Shown: positions 1 through 8,684, counted from the first letter of the stretch. The stretch: DNA of 64,000 nt from an uncultured Prevotella sp. (GCA_944320195.1 CALUGP010000003.1:1-64000), one strand, 5' to 3'. Notes: generated by a model from the sequence alone, not told the origin. Numbers and translations are program-made.

Positions 1-170
1 AAACCGTCTTTGAATATTGACATCATTGACAAAAGCAGGCTTATTGCATAAACTTCTTATGCCGAACTCGCGTTAAATTTACATCTTTTCAGGATAATGT
101 TGTTCGGAGAAAAAATGTCCGAAATTTCATAATATTGTAATGTTTTATCAATAAATGGTGCCAAAATAAT
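1..170. other. Intergenic flank with no gene seen
   Basis: No convincing coding frame or RNA gene is visible at the left edge. Positions 60-72 contain the words tgccgaactcgcg, which resemble a module (tgccgaactcacga) found beside the palindromic elements near 5292 and 13602, so this may be the end of another such repeat. Confidence 0.4.
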
Positions 171-200
171 ACCGCCAAGACCCTGTGAGGCCTTGGCGGT
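171..200 (-). terminator. Rho-independent terminator of gpmI
   Basis: The arms ACCGCCAAG (171-179) and CTTGGCGGT (192-200) pair as a perfect 9-bp stem around a short loop. The hairpin lies about 30 bp after the gpmI stop codon and is followed, in the minus direction, by a T-rich run. It is placed to end gpmI transcription. Confidence 0.85.
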
Positions 201-229
201 AACGTTTATTGTGTGGCGTGGCTTTGCGC

Positions 230-1762
230 TTATTCGGCCACGATGTTGTCCTCGATGAGGTTCTCGCCGGTCATGTCGGCGGGCTGCTCCAGCCCCATGA
301 TGTGCAGGATTGACGGAGCCACGTCGGCCAGGCGGCCGTTCTTCACGGTGGCGCTGTTGTTGTCCGTGACGTAGATGAAGGGCACGGGGTTCAGCGAGTG
401 TGCCGTGTTGGGCGTGCCGTCGGCGTTTATTGCGTTGTCGGCGTTGCCGTGGTCGGCTATGATGATGGCCTCGTAGCCGTTTGCCTTGGCGGCTTCGATA
501 ACGTCCTTCACGCAATGGTCAACGGCCCATACGGCCTTGGCTATGGCGTGGTAGACGCCGGTGTGGCCTACCATGTCGCCGTTGGCGAAGTTCACCACGA
601 TGAAGTCATACTCCTGGGTGTTTATCGCTCCCACGAGCTTGTCCTTCACCTCGTATGCGCTCATCTCGGGCTTCAGGTCGTAAGTGGCCACCTTGGGCGA
701 CGGCACGAGTATGCGGTCCTCGCCCTCGTAGGGAGCCTCGCGGCCTCCGTTGAAGAAGAACGTAACGTGTGCGTACTTCTCAGTCTCGGCCGTGTGCAGT
801 TGCTTCTTGCCTTGCTTGCTGAGATATTCGCCCAGTGTGTCTTCCACGTTCTCCTTGGGGAAGAGTATGTGTACGCCCTTGAACGACGCGTCATATGGAG
901 TCATGCAGTAATACTGCAGGTCTTTTATCGTGTGCATTCCCTCCTCGGGCATGTCCTGTTGCGTCAATACCTGCGTCAGCTCTTTGGCGCGGTCGTTGCG
1001 GAAGTTGATGAATATCACCACGTCGCCCTCCTGTATCGTGCCGTCAACGGTGGAGTTGTGTATTGGCTTGATGAATTCGTCGGTCACGCCCTCGGCGTAG
1101 CTCTCCTCCATGGCCTGCACCATGTCTGTGGCCTGCTTGCCCTTGCCCTCTACGAGCAGGTCGTAAGCCTCCTTCACGCGCGCCCAGCGCTTGTCGCGGT
1201 CCATGGCGTAGAAGCGGCCCACGATGCTTGCCACGTGCGCGCCGTTCTCGTGGCACACGCTCTCAAGCTCGCGTATGAAGCCCGCTCCGCTCTTCGGGTC
1301 GGTGTCGCGGCCGTCCATGAAGCAGTGCACGTAGACGTCGCTCAGGCCGTAGTGCTTGCCTATCTCTATTAATTTAAAAAGGTGGTCGAGCGAAGAATGT
1401 ACGCCGCCGTTGCTTGTGAGTCCCATCAGGTGGAGCTTCTTGCCGGTCTCCTTGGCGTAGCCGTAGGCGCTCTTTATCTCGGGGTTGTCCAGGATGGAGC
1501 CGTCCTTGCATGCGCGGTTTATCTTGACCAAGTCCTGGTAGACTATGCGTCCGGCGCCGATGTTGAGGTGGCCCACCTCTGAGTTGCCCATCTGTCCGTC
1601 GGGCAGGCCGACGTCCTCGCCCGAAGCCTGGAGCTGGGAGTGCGGGCTTACAGCGTTAAGATAGTCAAGATAAGGAGTGGGCGTGTTGAAGATGACGTCG
1701 CCCTCGCCGTGCTTTCCGATACCCCATCCGTCGAGTATCATCAATAATGCTTTCTTTGCCAT
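230..1762 (-). CDS. gpmI: 2,3-bisphosphoglycerate-independent phosphoglycerate mutase
   Basis: This enzyme interconverts 3-phosphoglycerate and 2-phosphoglycerate in cytosolic glycolysis and gluconeogenesis. At 510 residues it has the normal length for the manganese-dependent, alkaline-phosphatase-like family. The N-terminus has the metal-binding MILDGWG motif (Asp11) and the phosphoserine site in [16 protein letters not shown] (Ser61). The second metal cluster appears near the C-terminus as ADHGNADN. The start is supported by a TTTG-N19-TAACTTTG promoter 28-58 bp upstream. The gene is transcribed alone and ends at a strong hairpin. Long open frames on the opposite strand are shadows caused by its GC-rich codons. 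Confidence 0.97.
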   Translation of the reverse strand: MAKKALLMILDGWGIGKHGEGDVIFNTPTPYLDYLNAVSPHSQLQASGEDVGLPDGQMGNSEVGHLNIGAGRIVYQDLVKINRACKDGSILDNPEIKSAYGYAKETGKKLHLMGLTSNGGVHSSLDHLFKLIEIGKHYGLSDVYVHCFMDGRDTDPKSGAGFIRELESVCHENGAHVASIVGRFYAMDRDKRWARVKEAYDLLVEGKGKQATDMVQAMEESYAEGVTDEFIKPIHNSTVDGTIQEGDVVIFINFRNDRAKELTQVLTQQDMPEEGMHTIKDLQYYCMTPYDASFKGVHILFPKENVEDTLGEYLSKQGKKQLHTAETEKYAHVTFFFNGGREAPYEGEDRILVPSPKVATYDLKPEMSAYEVKDKLVGAINTQEYDFIVVNFANGDMVGHTGVYHAIAKAVWAVDHCVKDVIEAAKANGYEAIIIADHGNADNAINADGTPNTAHSLNPVPFIYVTDNNSATVKNGRLADVAPSILHIMGLEQPADMTGENLIEDNIVAE

Positions 1763-1789
1763 AATCGTATATTCTTAAAAACTCTGATG

Positions 1790-1820
1790 CAAAGTTAGTG
1801 CAAGCCAGGCGAAATACAAA
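1790..1820 (-). promoter_or_regulatory. Promoter of gpmI (TTTG-N19-TAnnTTTG)
   Basis: Read on the minus strand, TTTG (plus positions 1817-1820) is followed after exactly 19 bp by TAACTTTG (1790-1797). This matches the Bacteroidetes primary sigma-factor consensus. The -7 box lies 28 bp before the gpmI start codon. Confidence 0.8.
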
Positions 1821-1937
1821 ATAAAAGTGAGAGAAACGAACTATTATTTTTATTCCGGGGCGCATCTGGGGCGCAGCCTGAGCTGTGTACGGCCAGTGTG
1901 TCCCCACGGCGTTCGGCCTGCCGCTTTGCGGCTCCGG

Positions 1938-2046
1938 CTAACACTCTGATAATCAGACGTGTTGCAAAAGGCCGTCTTTTAACCTCTAAAAGGCGGCCTT
2001 TCAGCGTGTCAAAGACGGCCTTTTGGAAGTCAAAAGACCGTCTTTC
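1938..2046 (+). repeat. 22-bp-period palindrome array with partner motif, locus 1
   Basis: Units of about 15 bp (AAAAGGCCGTCTTTT-like) start at 1966, 1988, 2010 and about 2031, so the period is 22 bp with 6-7 bp spacers. A partner motif containing CTGATAATCAGACG precedes them at 1938-1965. The array abuts the large palindrome that starts at 2048. Confidence 0.85.
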
Positions 2047-2047
2047 A

Positions 2048-2369
2048 GGTTCATCCGCAAACCTTCAGGATGGACATATGGCTCTATTAAATATGACACA
2101 TTATTTCATTTGCAAATACATCCAACCTTAATCCAGGCAGTCGGTAATTGTCATTGCCTTAACGGCGACTTTCAGTTCCGCGCTCCGACGCGGAATCCAG
2201 TAAATACCGCATATGCTGCTTGATGTATAGGATGCTCTCTGGATTCCGCGTCGGAGCGCGGAACTGAAAGTCGCCGTTAAGGCAATGACAATTACCGACA
2301 GCCTGGATTAAGGTTGGATGGTGTTATTAATAGAGCCATATGTCCATCCTGAAGGTTTGCGGATGAACC
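2048..2369. repeat. 322-bp near-perfect palindromic element
   Basis: The left arm (2048-2200) and right arm (2239-2369) are inverted copies around a loop of about 38 bp. The outer 42 bp, beginning GGTTCATCCGCAAACC, match exactly. The inner 90 bp match with one mismatch, and the left arm has a short extra stretch. No open frame is present. Related but shorter or rearranged elements lie at 5070-5287, 5490-5619, 13397-13608, 13642-13870 and 47785-47919. The structure is that of a MITE-like or REP-like element. Confidence 0.9.
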
Positions 2370-2422
2370 GTATTTCAGGATGCCGCGCGTTGAAAGCGAT
2401 GCGAAAAAATGTAGCCTATATG

Positions 2423-2453
2423 TTTGCACTGACAAAATAAATACCTATATTTG
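2423..2453 (+). promoter_or_regulatory. Promoter of the AraC-type regulator
   Basis: TTTG at 2423-2426 is followed by 19 bp and then TATATTTG at 2446-2453. The -7 box overlaps a possible TTG start at 2451, so translation must begin downstream, which supports the ATG at 2481. Confidence 0.8.
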
Positions 2454-2480
2454 CAGGATAATGCATTCATAATCAGCCCT

Positions 2481-3350
2481 ATGGAACTACCTTCAACGTC
2501 AATTTCAGGCATAATGGCGCAGGACGGCATGCCGCGTCTTGGCGACGACCTGCTGCTCTTCGACCGGATGACAGACTTCCCCCTGCCGCGAGGGGCAAGC
2601 CGCACTGACGACATAATAGTGGGCCTTTGCCTGGAAGGCGAGTCTAAATACACGGCCAACGCGGTGGAGCATGCCGTCGGTCCGGGCGACGTGCTGATGA
2701 TACACGACGGACAGGTGGTGGACGACTACGTGGCTTCTCCCGGCCAGAAGGGCGTGGGGCTGATGATGTCGCCCGGCTTCTTCCACGAAGTGCTGAAAGA
2801 CATACACGAGCTGTCGGCCCTCATAATCTTCTCGCGCAGCTTCCCCGTTTTCCGCCTGACGCCGCGCGAGGTGGACATAATGACGGCTTACTACCGCCTG
2901 ATAAAGGAAAAAGTGGAGGACGAAGCCAACGGCCTGAGGCGCGACGTGGCACGCCACATCATAGCCGCAATGGTGTGCGAACTGTCCAACGCGATACGCC
3001 GCATACCGTATTTCAACGGCGAGAAGCAGATGAGGGCCGAAAAGATTTTCGCCGACTTCATTCGCCTCGTGGAGCGGAACTTCAAGACGGAAAGGCGCGT
3101 AGGGTGGTATGGACGCCAGATGTGCATTACGCCGAAATACCTCTCGGAGACGGTGAAGACCGTGAGCCGCCGCACGCCCAACGAGTGGATAGACAACTAT
3201 GTGACCATGGAGCTGCGCGCACAGCTGCGCAACACCACCAAAAGCATCAAGGAAATAGCGCGTGAGATGAACTTCCCCAACCAGTCGTTCCTTGGCAAAT
3301 ATTTTAAGGAACACGTAGGGATGTCGCCCATGAGTTACCGCAAGTCGTGA
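2481..3350 (+). CDS. AraC-family transcriptional regulator
   Basis: This is a 289-residue cytosolic DNA-binding protein. Its first 150 residues resemble the cupin-like effector domain of AraC proteins, with a turn-rich segment around VGPGDVLMIHDG. The last 100 residues carry two helix-turn-helix motifs, the second in KEIAREMNFPNQSFLGKYFKEH followed by the usual G-xSPxxYRKS ending. The ATG at 2481 is chosen because the upstream in-frame TTG lies inside the promoter. No operon partner is present: the gene is monocistronic and convergent with the DUF3109 gene, 32 bp away. Its targets cannot be inferred from the sequence. The family assignment is firm. Confidence 0.9.
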   Translation: MELPSTSISGIMAQDGMPRLGDDLLLFDRMTDFPLPRGASRTDDIIVGLCLEGESKYTANAVEHAVGPGDVLMIHDGQVVDDYVASPGQKGVGLMMSPGFFHEVLKDIHELSALIIFSRSFPVFRLTPREVDIMTAYYRLIKEKVEDEANGLRRDVARHIIAAMVCELSNAIRRIPYFNGEKQMRAEKIFADFIRLVERNFKTERRVGWYGRQMCITPKYLSETVKTVSRRTPNEWIDNYVTMELRAQLRNTTKSIKEIAREMNFPNQSFLGKYFKEHVGMSPMSYRKS

Positions 3351-3382
3351 AGGCCGGCCGCGGGAAAGGCCTGGGCGGCTTC

Positions 3383-3979
3383 TCACCTGCCTGCTTGCCG
3401 GCCGTTCAGCAATTGCGCCGCGGCGGCGAGCTCGTCATACCATTCCTGCCCGAAGCGGCGCACAAGAGGGCCTTTGAGAAACTCGTACACGTGCAGCCCC
3501 AGCTCCCTGCCCTTCGTGCGGGCCGCCTCGCAGACGCTCCAGCTATGGTAGTTGAGGGCGGCAAGGCCGTTGGAAAGCGTCCTTTCGCGTATCGGGTAGA
3601 GCGCACAGCTGACGGGCTTGCAGAACTTCGAGCGGCCGTCCCTGTACGCCTTTTCCAGCAGGCAGAGGCACACGCCGTCCTCGTGGCAGGTGAACACGCA
3701 GTCGCGCCCGTCCACGATGCTCGTAACGAGTTCGCCGTCGCGGTCGGTGTAGGCCACCCCCTGGCGGTCTACCACGGCCTGCGCACCGGCCGACATGTCG
3801 CCCCACACGGCATCGAGAGAATCCTCGATTTCGCCGATTTCATCGAGCTTTACCGGCGCTCCGGCGTCGCCCTCCACGCAGCATGCGCCCTTGCAGGCGT
3901 CAAGGTCGCAGCAGAAAAACTCTGTTATGATGTCAGACGACACAAGCACGTCGCCAACTTGAACTATAGTGCTATACAT
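3383..3979 (-). CDS. DUF3109 cysteine-rich protein
   Basis: This 198-residue protein is rich in cysteine. Clusters include FFCCDLDACKGACCVEGDAG near residue 23 and a later set (CVFTCHEDGVCLC, KFCKPVSCALYP). The pattern fits DUF3109 and related YkgJ-type proteins, which are thought to bind metal or an iron-sulfur centre, but their reaction is unknown. There is no signal peptide, so it is probably cytosolic. The ATG start lies directly at the edge of the AT-rich repeat element at 3981-4169, which separates it from ung. No partner gene suggests a function. Confidence 0.85.
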   Translation of the reverse strand: MYSTIVQVGDVLVSSDIITEFFCCDLDACKGACCVEGDAGAPVKLDEIGEIEDSLDAVWGDMSAGAQAVVDRQGVAYTDRDGELVTSIVDGRDCVFTCHEDGVCLCLLEKAYRDGRSKFCKPVSCALYPIRERTLSNGLAALNYHSWSVCEAARTKGRELGLHVYEFLKGPLVRRFGQEWYDELAAAAQLLNGRQAGR

Positions 3980-3980
3980 T

Positions 3981-4169
3981 TGAGTTAAGAGTTAAGAATT
4001 AATAGTTAAGAAAAAATGCACGATTTGAATTAAGAGTTAAGAAAATTAAGAGAACTAAGAGTTAAGAATTAAGAGTTAAGAAAAATACCCTTGAACGCTG
4101 CGACAAAGCATATTTTTAATTCTTAACTCTTGATTCTTAATTTTCTCGACTCTTAACTCTTAATTCTTC
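3981..4169. repeat. Inverted array of the 7-bp word GTTAAGA/ATTAAGA
   Basis: The left half (3981-4082) repeats words such as gttaaga and attaaga at about 7-bp spacing. The right half (about 4115-4169) carries the complementary words tcttaac and tcttaat. The two halves can fold on each other around a loop of about 30 bp. The element fills the whole gap between the ung stop codon and the DUF3109 start. A similar element lies between ftsW and murD at 26431-26546. Confidence 0.8.
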
Positions 4170-4832
4170 TCACCATTTCACCGGCTCTATTCCATATTTT
4201 TCAAGATACTGGTTGGCCAGGCTGAAGTGATGGTTGCCGAAGAAGCCGCGGTAGGCCGACAGCGGCGAGGGGTGGGCCGAGCGCAGCACGAGGTGGCGCG
4301 ACTGGTCTATCAGCTTCGCCTTGCTTTGCGCGTAGCTGCCCCAAAGGATGAATGCCAGGTGCTCCCTGCCTGCGGACAGCGCCTTGATTGCGGCGTCGGT
4401 GAACTCCTCCCAGCCGTGTCCCTGATGACTGCCGGCGGCATGTTCGCGCACGGTCAGCGTGGCGTTGAGCAGCAGCACACCCTGTTCGGCCCAGCGCACA
4501 AGGCTGCCCGACTGCGGCGCCAGCGCCCCGGTGTCGGCCTGCACCTCCTTGAATATGTTGACAAGCGACGGCGGAAAGGCCACCCCGTCGTTCACCGAGA
4601 AGCACAGTCCATGCGCCTGGCCCGGCTCGTGGTAGGGGTCTTGCCCTATGATTACCGCCTTCACGCGGTCGAACGGGCACAGGTTGAAGGCGTTGAATAT
4701 CAGCCGTCCCGGCGGATAACACCTGTGCCGGCGGTACTCGTCGCGCACAAAAGCCGCCAGAGAGGCGAAGTAAGGCTTGTCGAACTCGGCCCCGATGTGC
4801 CGCTTCCAGCTCTCGTCTATCTTTACGTCCAT
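4170..4832 (-). CDS. ung: Uracil-DNA glycosylase, family 1
   Basis: This enzyme removes uracil from DNA and starts base-excision repair. The 220-residue product has the water-activating motif IIGQDPYHEPGQAHG (Asp65, His68) and the leucine-loop motif SAHPSPLSAYRGF (His187), both diagnostic for family 1. The frame stays open 267 bp further upstream, but the start at 4832 is preferred. A TTTG-N19-TATATTTG promoter sits at 4858-4888, inside that extension, and the extension is built of repeated words such as GGATTGCAAATC. The length and N-terminus then match the family. The stop codon touches the AT-rich inverted array. Confidence 0.97.
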   Translation of the reverse strand: MDVKIDESWKRHIGAEFDKPYFASLAAFVRDEYRRHRCYPPGRLIFNAFNLCPFDRVKAVIIGQDPYHEPGQAHGLCFSVNDGVAFPPSLVNIFKEVQADTGALAPQSGSLVRWAEQGVLLLNATLTVREHAAGSHQGHGWEEFTDAAIKALSAGREHLAFILWGSYAQSKAKLIDQSRHLVLRSAHPSPLSAYRGFFGNHHFSLANQYLEKYGIEPVKW

Positions 4833-4857
4833 GCTGTTTCCTGTTTCTATCCGGATG

Positions 4858-4888
4858 CAAATATACACCTTTTTCCCGTATCCGCAAA
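4858..4888 (-). promoter_or_regulatory. Promoter of ung
   Basis: On the minus strand TTTG (plus 4885-4888) is followed by exactly 19 bp and TATATTTG (4858-4865). The -7 box is 26 bp upstream of the ung start codon. Confidence 0.8.
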
Positions 4889-4929
4889 GTCTGGCGCACA
4901 TCTTTGCGCAGCCGCAGTGCGCCATTTTG

Positions 4930-5130
4930 TCCCTTCGGATTTGCGATCCGAGGGGCTGAGCATGAGGATTTTCAATCCGATGAACAGCTGTGCGCCAATG
5001 CCTTGGCGGATTGCAAATCCTCATACTCGCTAACGGCGGATTGCAGATCAGCCGTGATAAGAAAATAATAGGGATGTCACATTTGTCAGTTTTTTGCAAG
5101 TCGGGGATTGCAAATCAGCCGTGACGAAAA
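4930..5130. repeat. Short dispersed words around GGATTGCAAATC
   Basis: Variants of GGATTGCAAATC followed by CTCAT or AGCCGTGA occur at about 5016, 5037 and 5105. An inverted relative (gaggattttcaatccg) lies at about 4964. The segment contains no gene and has the same mosaic-repeat character as the rest of this 1.1-kb gap. Confidence 0.55.
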
Positions 5131-5287
5131 ATCTGTCACTCAGTGTCAAGTCGTCATTCCGCTGAAAAGCGGAATCCAGTGTTTGCCGCCAAGACGGTGT
5201 TCCTCTATGATGTTTTCTGGATTCCGCTTTTCAGCGGAATGACGACTTGCCACCGACTTGCAAAAAACTGACAAGTGTGGCATCCCT
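5070..5287. repeat. Nested palindromic element (218 bp)
   Basis: The outer arms are 5070-5104 and 5253-5287 (containing TTGTCAGTTTTTTGCAAGTC and its complement). The inner arms are 5147-5179 and 5217-5249 (GTCATTCCGCTGAAAAGCGG and its complement). Each inner arm is itself a hairpin. The outer-arm module recurs at about 13565-13608. Confidence 0.8.
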
Positions 5288-5489
5288 GTTATGCCGAACT
5301 CACGACATTAAATTATGCCCCTGCAATGGGTGTATTCAGCTTGCGTTTGCTTGTAGAAACAATGTCATGTCATCCAAACAAATTGCGGATGAACCGTATC
5401 TTGCGGTTCATCCGCATTTTAGGTGTATAGTATTACTGTACCTTCTTTTGTCTTTGTGATAGCATTTTATGTACGCCTCCTACTTTAAT
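5288..5489. other. Intergenic stretch with only short repeats
   Basis: No gene is supported here. The segment contains a short hairpin at about 5388-5417 (GCGGATGAACCG and its complement), whose arm matches the tips of the 322-bp palindrome at 2048-2369, plus AT-rich unique sequence. Confidence 0.5.
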
Positions 5490-5619
5490 CCAGGCAGTCG
5501 GTAACCGTCATGCCGCACTCCGATGCGGCATCCAGAAAACACCCGATACGCCAAACGAAACAGGCTGCATACACTGGATGCCGCATCGGAGTGCGGCATG
5601 ACAGTTACCGACCGCCTGG
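5490..5619. repeat. Palindromic element with compensatory stem changes
   Basis: The left arm 5490-5535 starts CCAGGCAGTCGGTAACCG and pairs with the right arm 5574-5619. Compared with the copies at 2048 and 47785, the inner stem reads ATGCCGCACTCCGATGCGG instead of ATTCCGCGCTCCGACGCGG. Both arms carry the matching change, so pairing is kept. Confidence 0.85.
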
Positions 5620-5727
5620 CTTGTGGCAGGATGTACACATGAAATGCTATGGCAAAAGCAAAAGGCTATGCTGTTATCGCATACACCAGAACTGCGGATG
5701 ATCCCAAGATACGGCAAAACGCATTGC

Positions 5728-5818
5728 GAAAGGCCGTCAATGGCACGCTAAAAGGCCGCGTTTTGCAATGCAAAACACGGCCTTTTACAAACATGCTGAC
5801 TGTCAGGCAGTTGGCAGG
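5728..5818 (-). repeat. 22-bp-period palindrome array with partner motif, locus 2
   Basis: Units start at 5728, 5750 and 5772. The partner motif at 5787-5818, read on the minus strand as AACTGCCTGACAGTCAGCAT, is nearly the same as the one at 43153-43181. The orientation is therefore minus. Confidence 0.8.
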
Positions 5819-5871
5819 CATGCGCCGCATGCGCTCCCGGCAGCCATCATACAGGCAAAACTCTCACGGTT

Positions 5872-5955
5872 TTACGGTCTTACTTTTTACCGTTTTACCG
5901 TTTTACTCTTTTACCGTTTTACCGTTTCTCACCTTCTCACCCTCTCAACTTCTCA
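5872..5955. repeat. Tandem short words TTTTACCG / TTCTCACC
   Basis: About five copies of the word ttttaccg, followed by four copies of ttctcacc-like words, run up to the stop codon of the C10 protease gene. The same words occur in other gaps (37938-38090, 23850-23884, 40226-40274). Confidence 0.7.
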
Positions 5956-5958
5956 CCT

Positions 5959-7671
5959 TCATTTCACCACTTTCACCGTCTCCGCGCCGCGCTTCACAAT
6001 GAGAATGCCGTGCGCCGGAACGTCGTCCAGGCTGAACGCGTCGGCCTTTGAAGAGAAGACCAGCACGCCGTCAGCGGTGTAGACGCGCACCATGCCGTCG
6101 CCATTGGCCGCAGAGACCCCGATGTTCTCGATGCCCGTGGTCCATCCCGGGTCACCCTCGGCCACGGTGGCCGCGCCGCCGCTAACGGTCAGCAGGTAGT
6201 TGTTCACTACCGTCTCGTTGCTGCGCACGGGCTGCCACTCCGTCTCCGTCGTGGCTTTTGAAGCCAGGTAGACACGGTAGACGCCGTCGGGCAGGCCGCT
6301 GATGTCGGCAGTAGACGAATAAGTCTCGCTGCTGTTGTTTATCAGGCTGTAATAATCTATGTCCTTAACAGTGGTGCTGCCCAGCTTCTGCAGTGCGCCT
6401 CCGTTCTCTGGTCGTGCCAGCAATGCTATCTCGCCGCTGAACGGATAAGCGTCGCAGTTCATCAGGTTTGAGGCGGTATAGGCCAGTCCGTTTGCGTTGA
6501 GGCTGACGGTGAACGAGCCTTGCGTGTCGTATGTCTGCCCGGTAGACGTGTACCACGTCAGCTCAGGCACGATTCCCCACTGCGAACTTGTGGGCAACAG
6601 CGGCCCGCCCGGCACGTGGGCGAGTATCATGTCCTGCTGCTCGGAGAAGTTGCCTTGGCCCGAGTTGAGTATGGCCACGTCGAAGTAGCCGTTGCCAGAG
6701 CCGCTCCATCCCCAGTTGACATGCACCAGTCCGTCAGCGTCGTAGCCGTCGAACACGAAGGCGTGGCCGGCCATTTGGGGCGTGGCTCCGCCGTAAAGGA
6801 TGGGTCGTCCGGCCGCAATCTCGGCATAAATGGCATCCATCCATTCCGCGGTGGTGTAAACGTCGCGCTTCATGAAGCGCGTGTCGTAGCCGAAAACGTC
6901 ATTCATGGCTATGGCCGCGTCGTTGCTCATCGCGCCGCTTCCGTCCTCGCTGTAGTTCATGTCTACGGATACGCCGCAGTGAAACATCAGCTCAGCCACG
7001 GCGTTTGCCTCTGCGTCGGTGTAGCCCGAGCGGCCGTACACGTCGCGCATCAGCTCCCACTCATATGGCTTCTGGCCGAATATCACGTTCACGTGCTTGC
7101 CGCCTATGTCGTAGCCCTTGTATCCCTGGCCGCGCTCGGGGTAGTTGTAATACTTCATCAGCTGCGCCATGGCCGTGGCCACGCAGCCCGTCAGCAAGTC
7201 TTTTCCTGACAGTTCTACCAGTCGGCGGTTGTAAGGCTCGGCCTGGTCCCACTTCGTCTTGAGCAGCTCTCCCACCGCTTCTGGGTATTCCGCATCACGC
7301 AGCTCCGCCCCTGTGGACACTGCCGCGCCGCTCGCCAGGCTGTGGCGCAAGGCCTCGTCGGCCGCGTTCATCCACCAGCGTAAGCCCGGCGACATGTCGC
7401 CCGGCGAGAACTCTGTGTCTGAATAGCCAAGCACGGCGTTGAACCTGTCGTCGTTCGCTATAACGGCGAAGCCGCCCTTGGCATAGCCTACTACGGTGAA
7501 CTGCCGGCCTTGTTGCAGCACTTCCATCTGAGCCGAGCCGCCGCGCGTCGTTGCAGAAGGAGCTTTTATCACGCCCTTTGCCGCCTCCATCATCTGTTCA
7601 AGGCTGCGCGGAGCGGCCTGCGCGATGAGCGAACCGAGCATGAAAGAAAGTAAAAGTATATGCTTTTTCAT
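5959..7671 (-). CDS. Secreted C10-family cysteine protease (streptopain-like)
   Basis: This 570-residue protein has a signal peptide (about residues 1-19). A propeptide-like region follows (about 48-110) and then a peptidase C10 domain. The nucleophile is Cys163 in TGCVATAMAQ and the catalytic His303 lies in AGHAFVFDGYD, followed by the conserved VHVNWGWSG. The last 70 residues resemble a type IX secretion sorting tail (VRVYTADGVLVFSS and GILIVKRG). The family includes streptopain and Prevotella interpain and cuts host proteins outside the cell. The gene follows a SusC-SusD-lipoprotein operon on the same strand, but a strong terminator (7701-7750) lies between them, so it may have its own promoter. 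An M6 protease occupies the mirrored place at 21.7 kb. Confidence 0.92.
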   Translation of the reverse strand: MKKHILLLSFMLGSLIAQAAPRSLEQMMEAAKGVIKAPSATTRGGSAQMEVLQQGRQFTVVGYAKGGFAVIANDDRFNAVLGYSDTEFSPGDMSPGLRWWMNAADEALRHSLASGAAVSTGAELRDAEYPEAVGELLKTKWDQAEPYNRRLVELSGKDLLTGCVATAMAQLMKYYNYPERGQGYKGYDIGGKHVNVIFGQKPYEWELMRDVYGRSGYTDAEANAVAELMFHCGVSVDMNYSEDGSGAMSNDAAIAMNDVFGYDTRFMKRDVYTTAEWMDAIYAEIAAGRPILYGGATPQMAGHAFVFDGYDADGLVHVNWGWSGSGNGYFDVAILNSGQGNFSEQQDMILAHVPGGPLLPTSSQWGIVPELTWYTSTGQTYDTQGSFTVSLNANGLAYTASNLMNCDAYPFSGEIALLARPENGGALQKLGSTTVKDIDYYSLINNSSETYSSTADISGLPDGVYRVYLASKATTETEWQPVRSNETVVNNYLLTVSGGAATVAEGDPGWTTGIENIGVSAANGDGMVRVYTADGVLVFSSKADAFSLDDVPAHGILIVKRGAETVKVVK

Positions 7672-7700
7672 GAAAGATAGGATTTAGGTTGCATCAGACA

Positions 7701-7750
7701 TAATAAAAGACAGGGCATACCCTGCTAAGGATATGCCTTGTCTTTTATTA
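7701..7750 (-). terminator. Terminator of the left SusC/SusD operon
   Basis: The arms TAATAAAAGACAGGGCATA (7701-7719) and TATGCCTTGTCTTTTATTA (7732-7750) pair along 19 bp with one G-T pair. The hairpin lies just after the lipoprotein stop codon at 7758. Confidence 0.9.
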
Positions 7751-7757
7751 AATTTAC

Positions 7758-8684
7758 TTACTTACGCTGAAGCGTTACATTTGTATATGCATTATACAAA
7801 CTTATGTAACCGCCATCAACCAATGTGACTGCGTATAGAGTGTAAGGGAATTGTACTACAGTTGCAGATTCTCCATTTTCTCCAAGAGCCCACTGACCTA
7901 TGAAATTACCGGTATAGAAGCTTCCATCACCTGGATCAAAAACAAAGAACAAAGGTGCTCCGTCTGTAGCTGTTCCAACTATTGACTGGTCACATGTCCA
8001 ACCAATCAGACCGGATTGTTGCATGCTATCAAACGTGTATCCCCATCCCTGTGTAAAGGAAGTTCCGTCTCCGAAGAAGTTGTTTACTGTGGCTGTCAAT
8101 GTTGTTTCATAAGCGGGATCACTTTCATCTTCAGCACCGCTTATTGTAACATCACATGTTTTTGTGCCAATGTAAACAGGAGTTTGCCCTGATACATCGT
8201 ATTCTTCTGCCGTCAGTGTCCACTCGCCGAAGAGCGACTTGTAGTAACCGTCGTTGTTCATAACCTGCACGGTAATCTGGTTTCCGTCTATTTCAGCACC
8301 GTCAGCGTCGACGATGGTCAGGGTGAACTGGCGGTTCTCGTTCATCTCGGTGTCGTCAAGTATCTGCACCTCGACGTTCAACGTGCCTGTCTCCAGCGTG
8401 TCGCCGCCCAGCTTCAGGGTCTTGTCGATTATCTGGAAATTCTCTCCTTCGACAGCCGGATTCTCTCCCGTGCCCTCGGCCTGGAGTTTAACGTATATCG
8501 GTCCGTTCCTTCTTCCGGTCACGGATATTGGAATATTGAATATTCCGGCGGACTCGTCAACAACGAGTTCTGTGCTTCCGAATCCTACGGTGCACTGCGC
8601 CGAGTTCACGTCGTCGTCCTCAGAGCAAGACGTGAAGAACGGCAGGGCCACCGCCAAAATCATGAATAACTTTATATATTTCAT
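7758..8684 (-). CDS. Surface lipoprotein with Calx-beta-like domain, SusD-associated
   Basis: This 308-residue lipoprotein has a signal peptide ending in the lipobox FFTSC (Cys20), followed by SEDDD, a typical Bacteroidetes surface-export signal. Residues about 30-145 look like a Calx-beta or similar beta-sandwich (VDESAGIFNIPISVTG, VEGENFQII, EMNENRQFTLTI). The remaining part is an unrecognised beta-rich domain. It is the third gene of the left SusC-SusD operon, 24 bp from susD, so it probably binds the imported ligand at the surface. Base composition changes inside the gene: codons up to about residue 152 are GC-rich like the neighbours, while the 3' half (7758-8225) is clearly AT-richer. 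That suggests a mosaic origin. Confidence 0.75.
   Translation of the reverse strand: MKYIKLFMILAVALPFFTSCSEDDDVNSAQCTVGFGSTELVVDESAGIFNIPISVTGRRNGPIYVKLQAEGTGENPAVEGENFQIIDKTLKLGGDTLETGTLNVEVQILDDTEMNENRQFTLTIVDADGAEIDGNQITVQVMNNDGYYKSLFGEWTLTAEEYDVSGQTPVYIGTKTCDVTISGAEDESDPAYETTLTATVNNFFGDGTSFTQGWGYTFDSMQQSGLIGWTCDQSIVGTATDGAPLFFVFDPGDGSFYTGNFIGQWALGENGESATVVQFPYTLYAVTLVDGGYISLYNAYTNVTLQRK

Noticed and set aside
398..1372. Long plus-strand open frame of 324 codons opposite gpmI
   Set aside because: It is the antisense shadow of a certain gene, caused by GC-rich codons. The translation is low-complexity and matches no family.
2451..2480. TTG start of the AraC-type regulator
   Set aside because: The codon lies inside the -7 box of the gene's own promoter, so it cannot be in the transcript.
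4833..5099. N-terminal extension of ung by 89 codons
   Set aside because: It contains the ung promoter and repeated words, and the family N-terminus fits the start at 4832.
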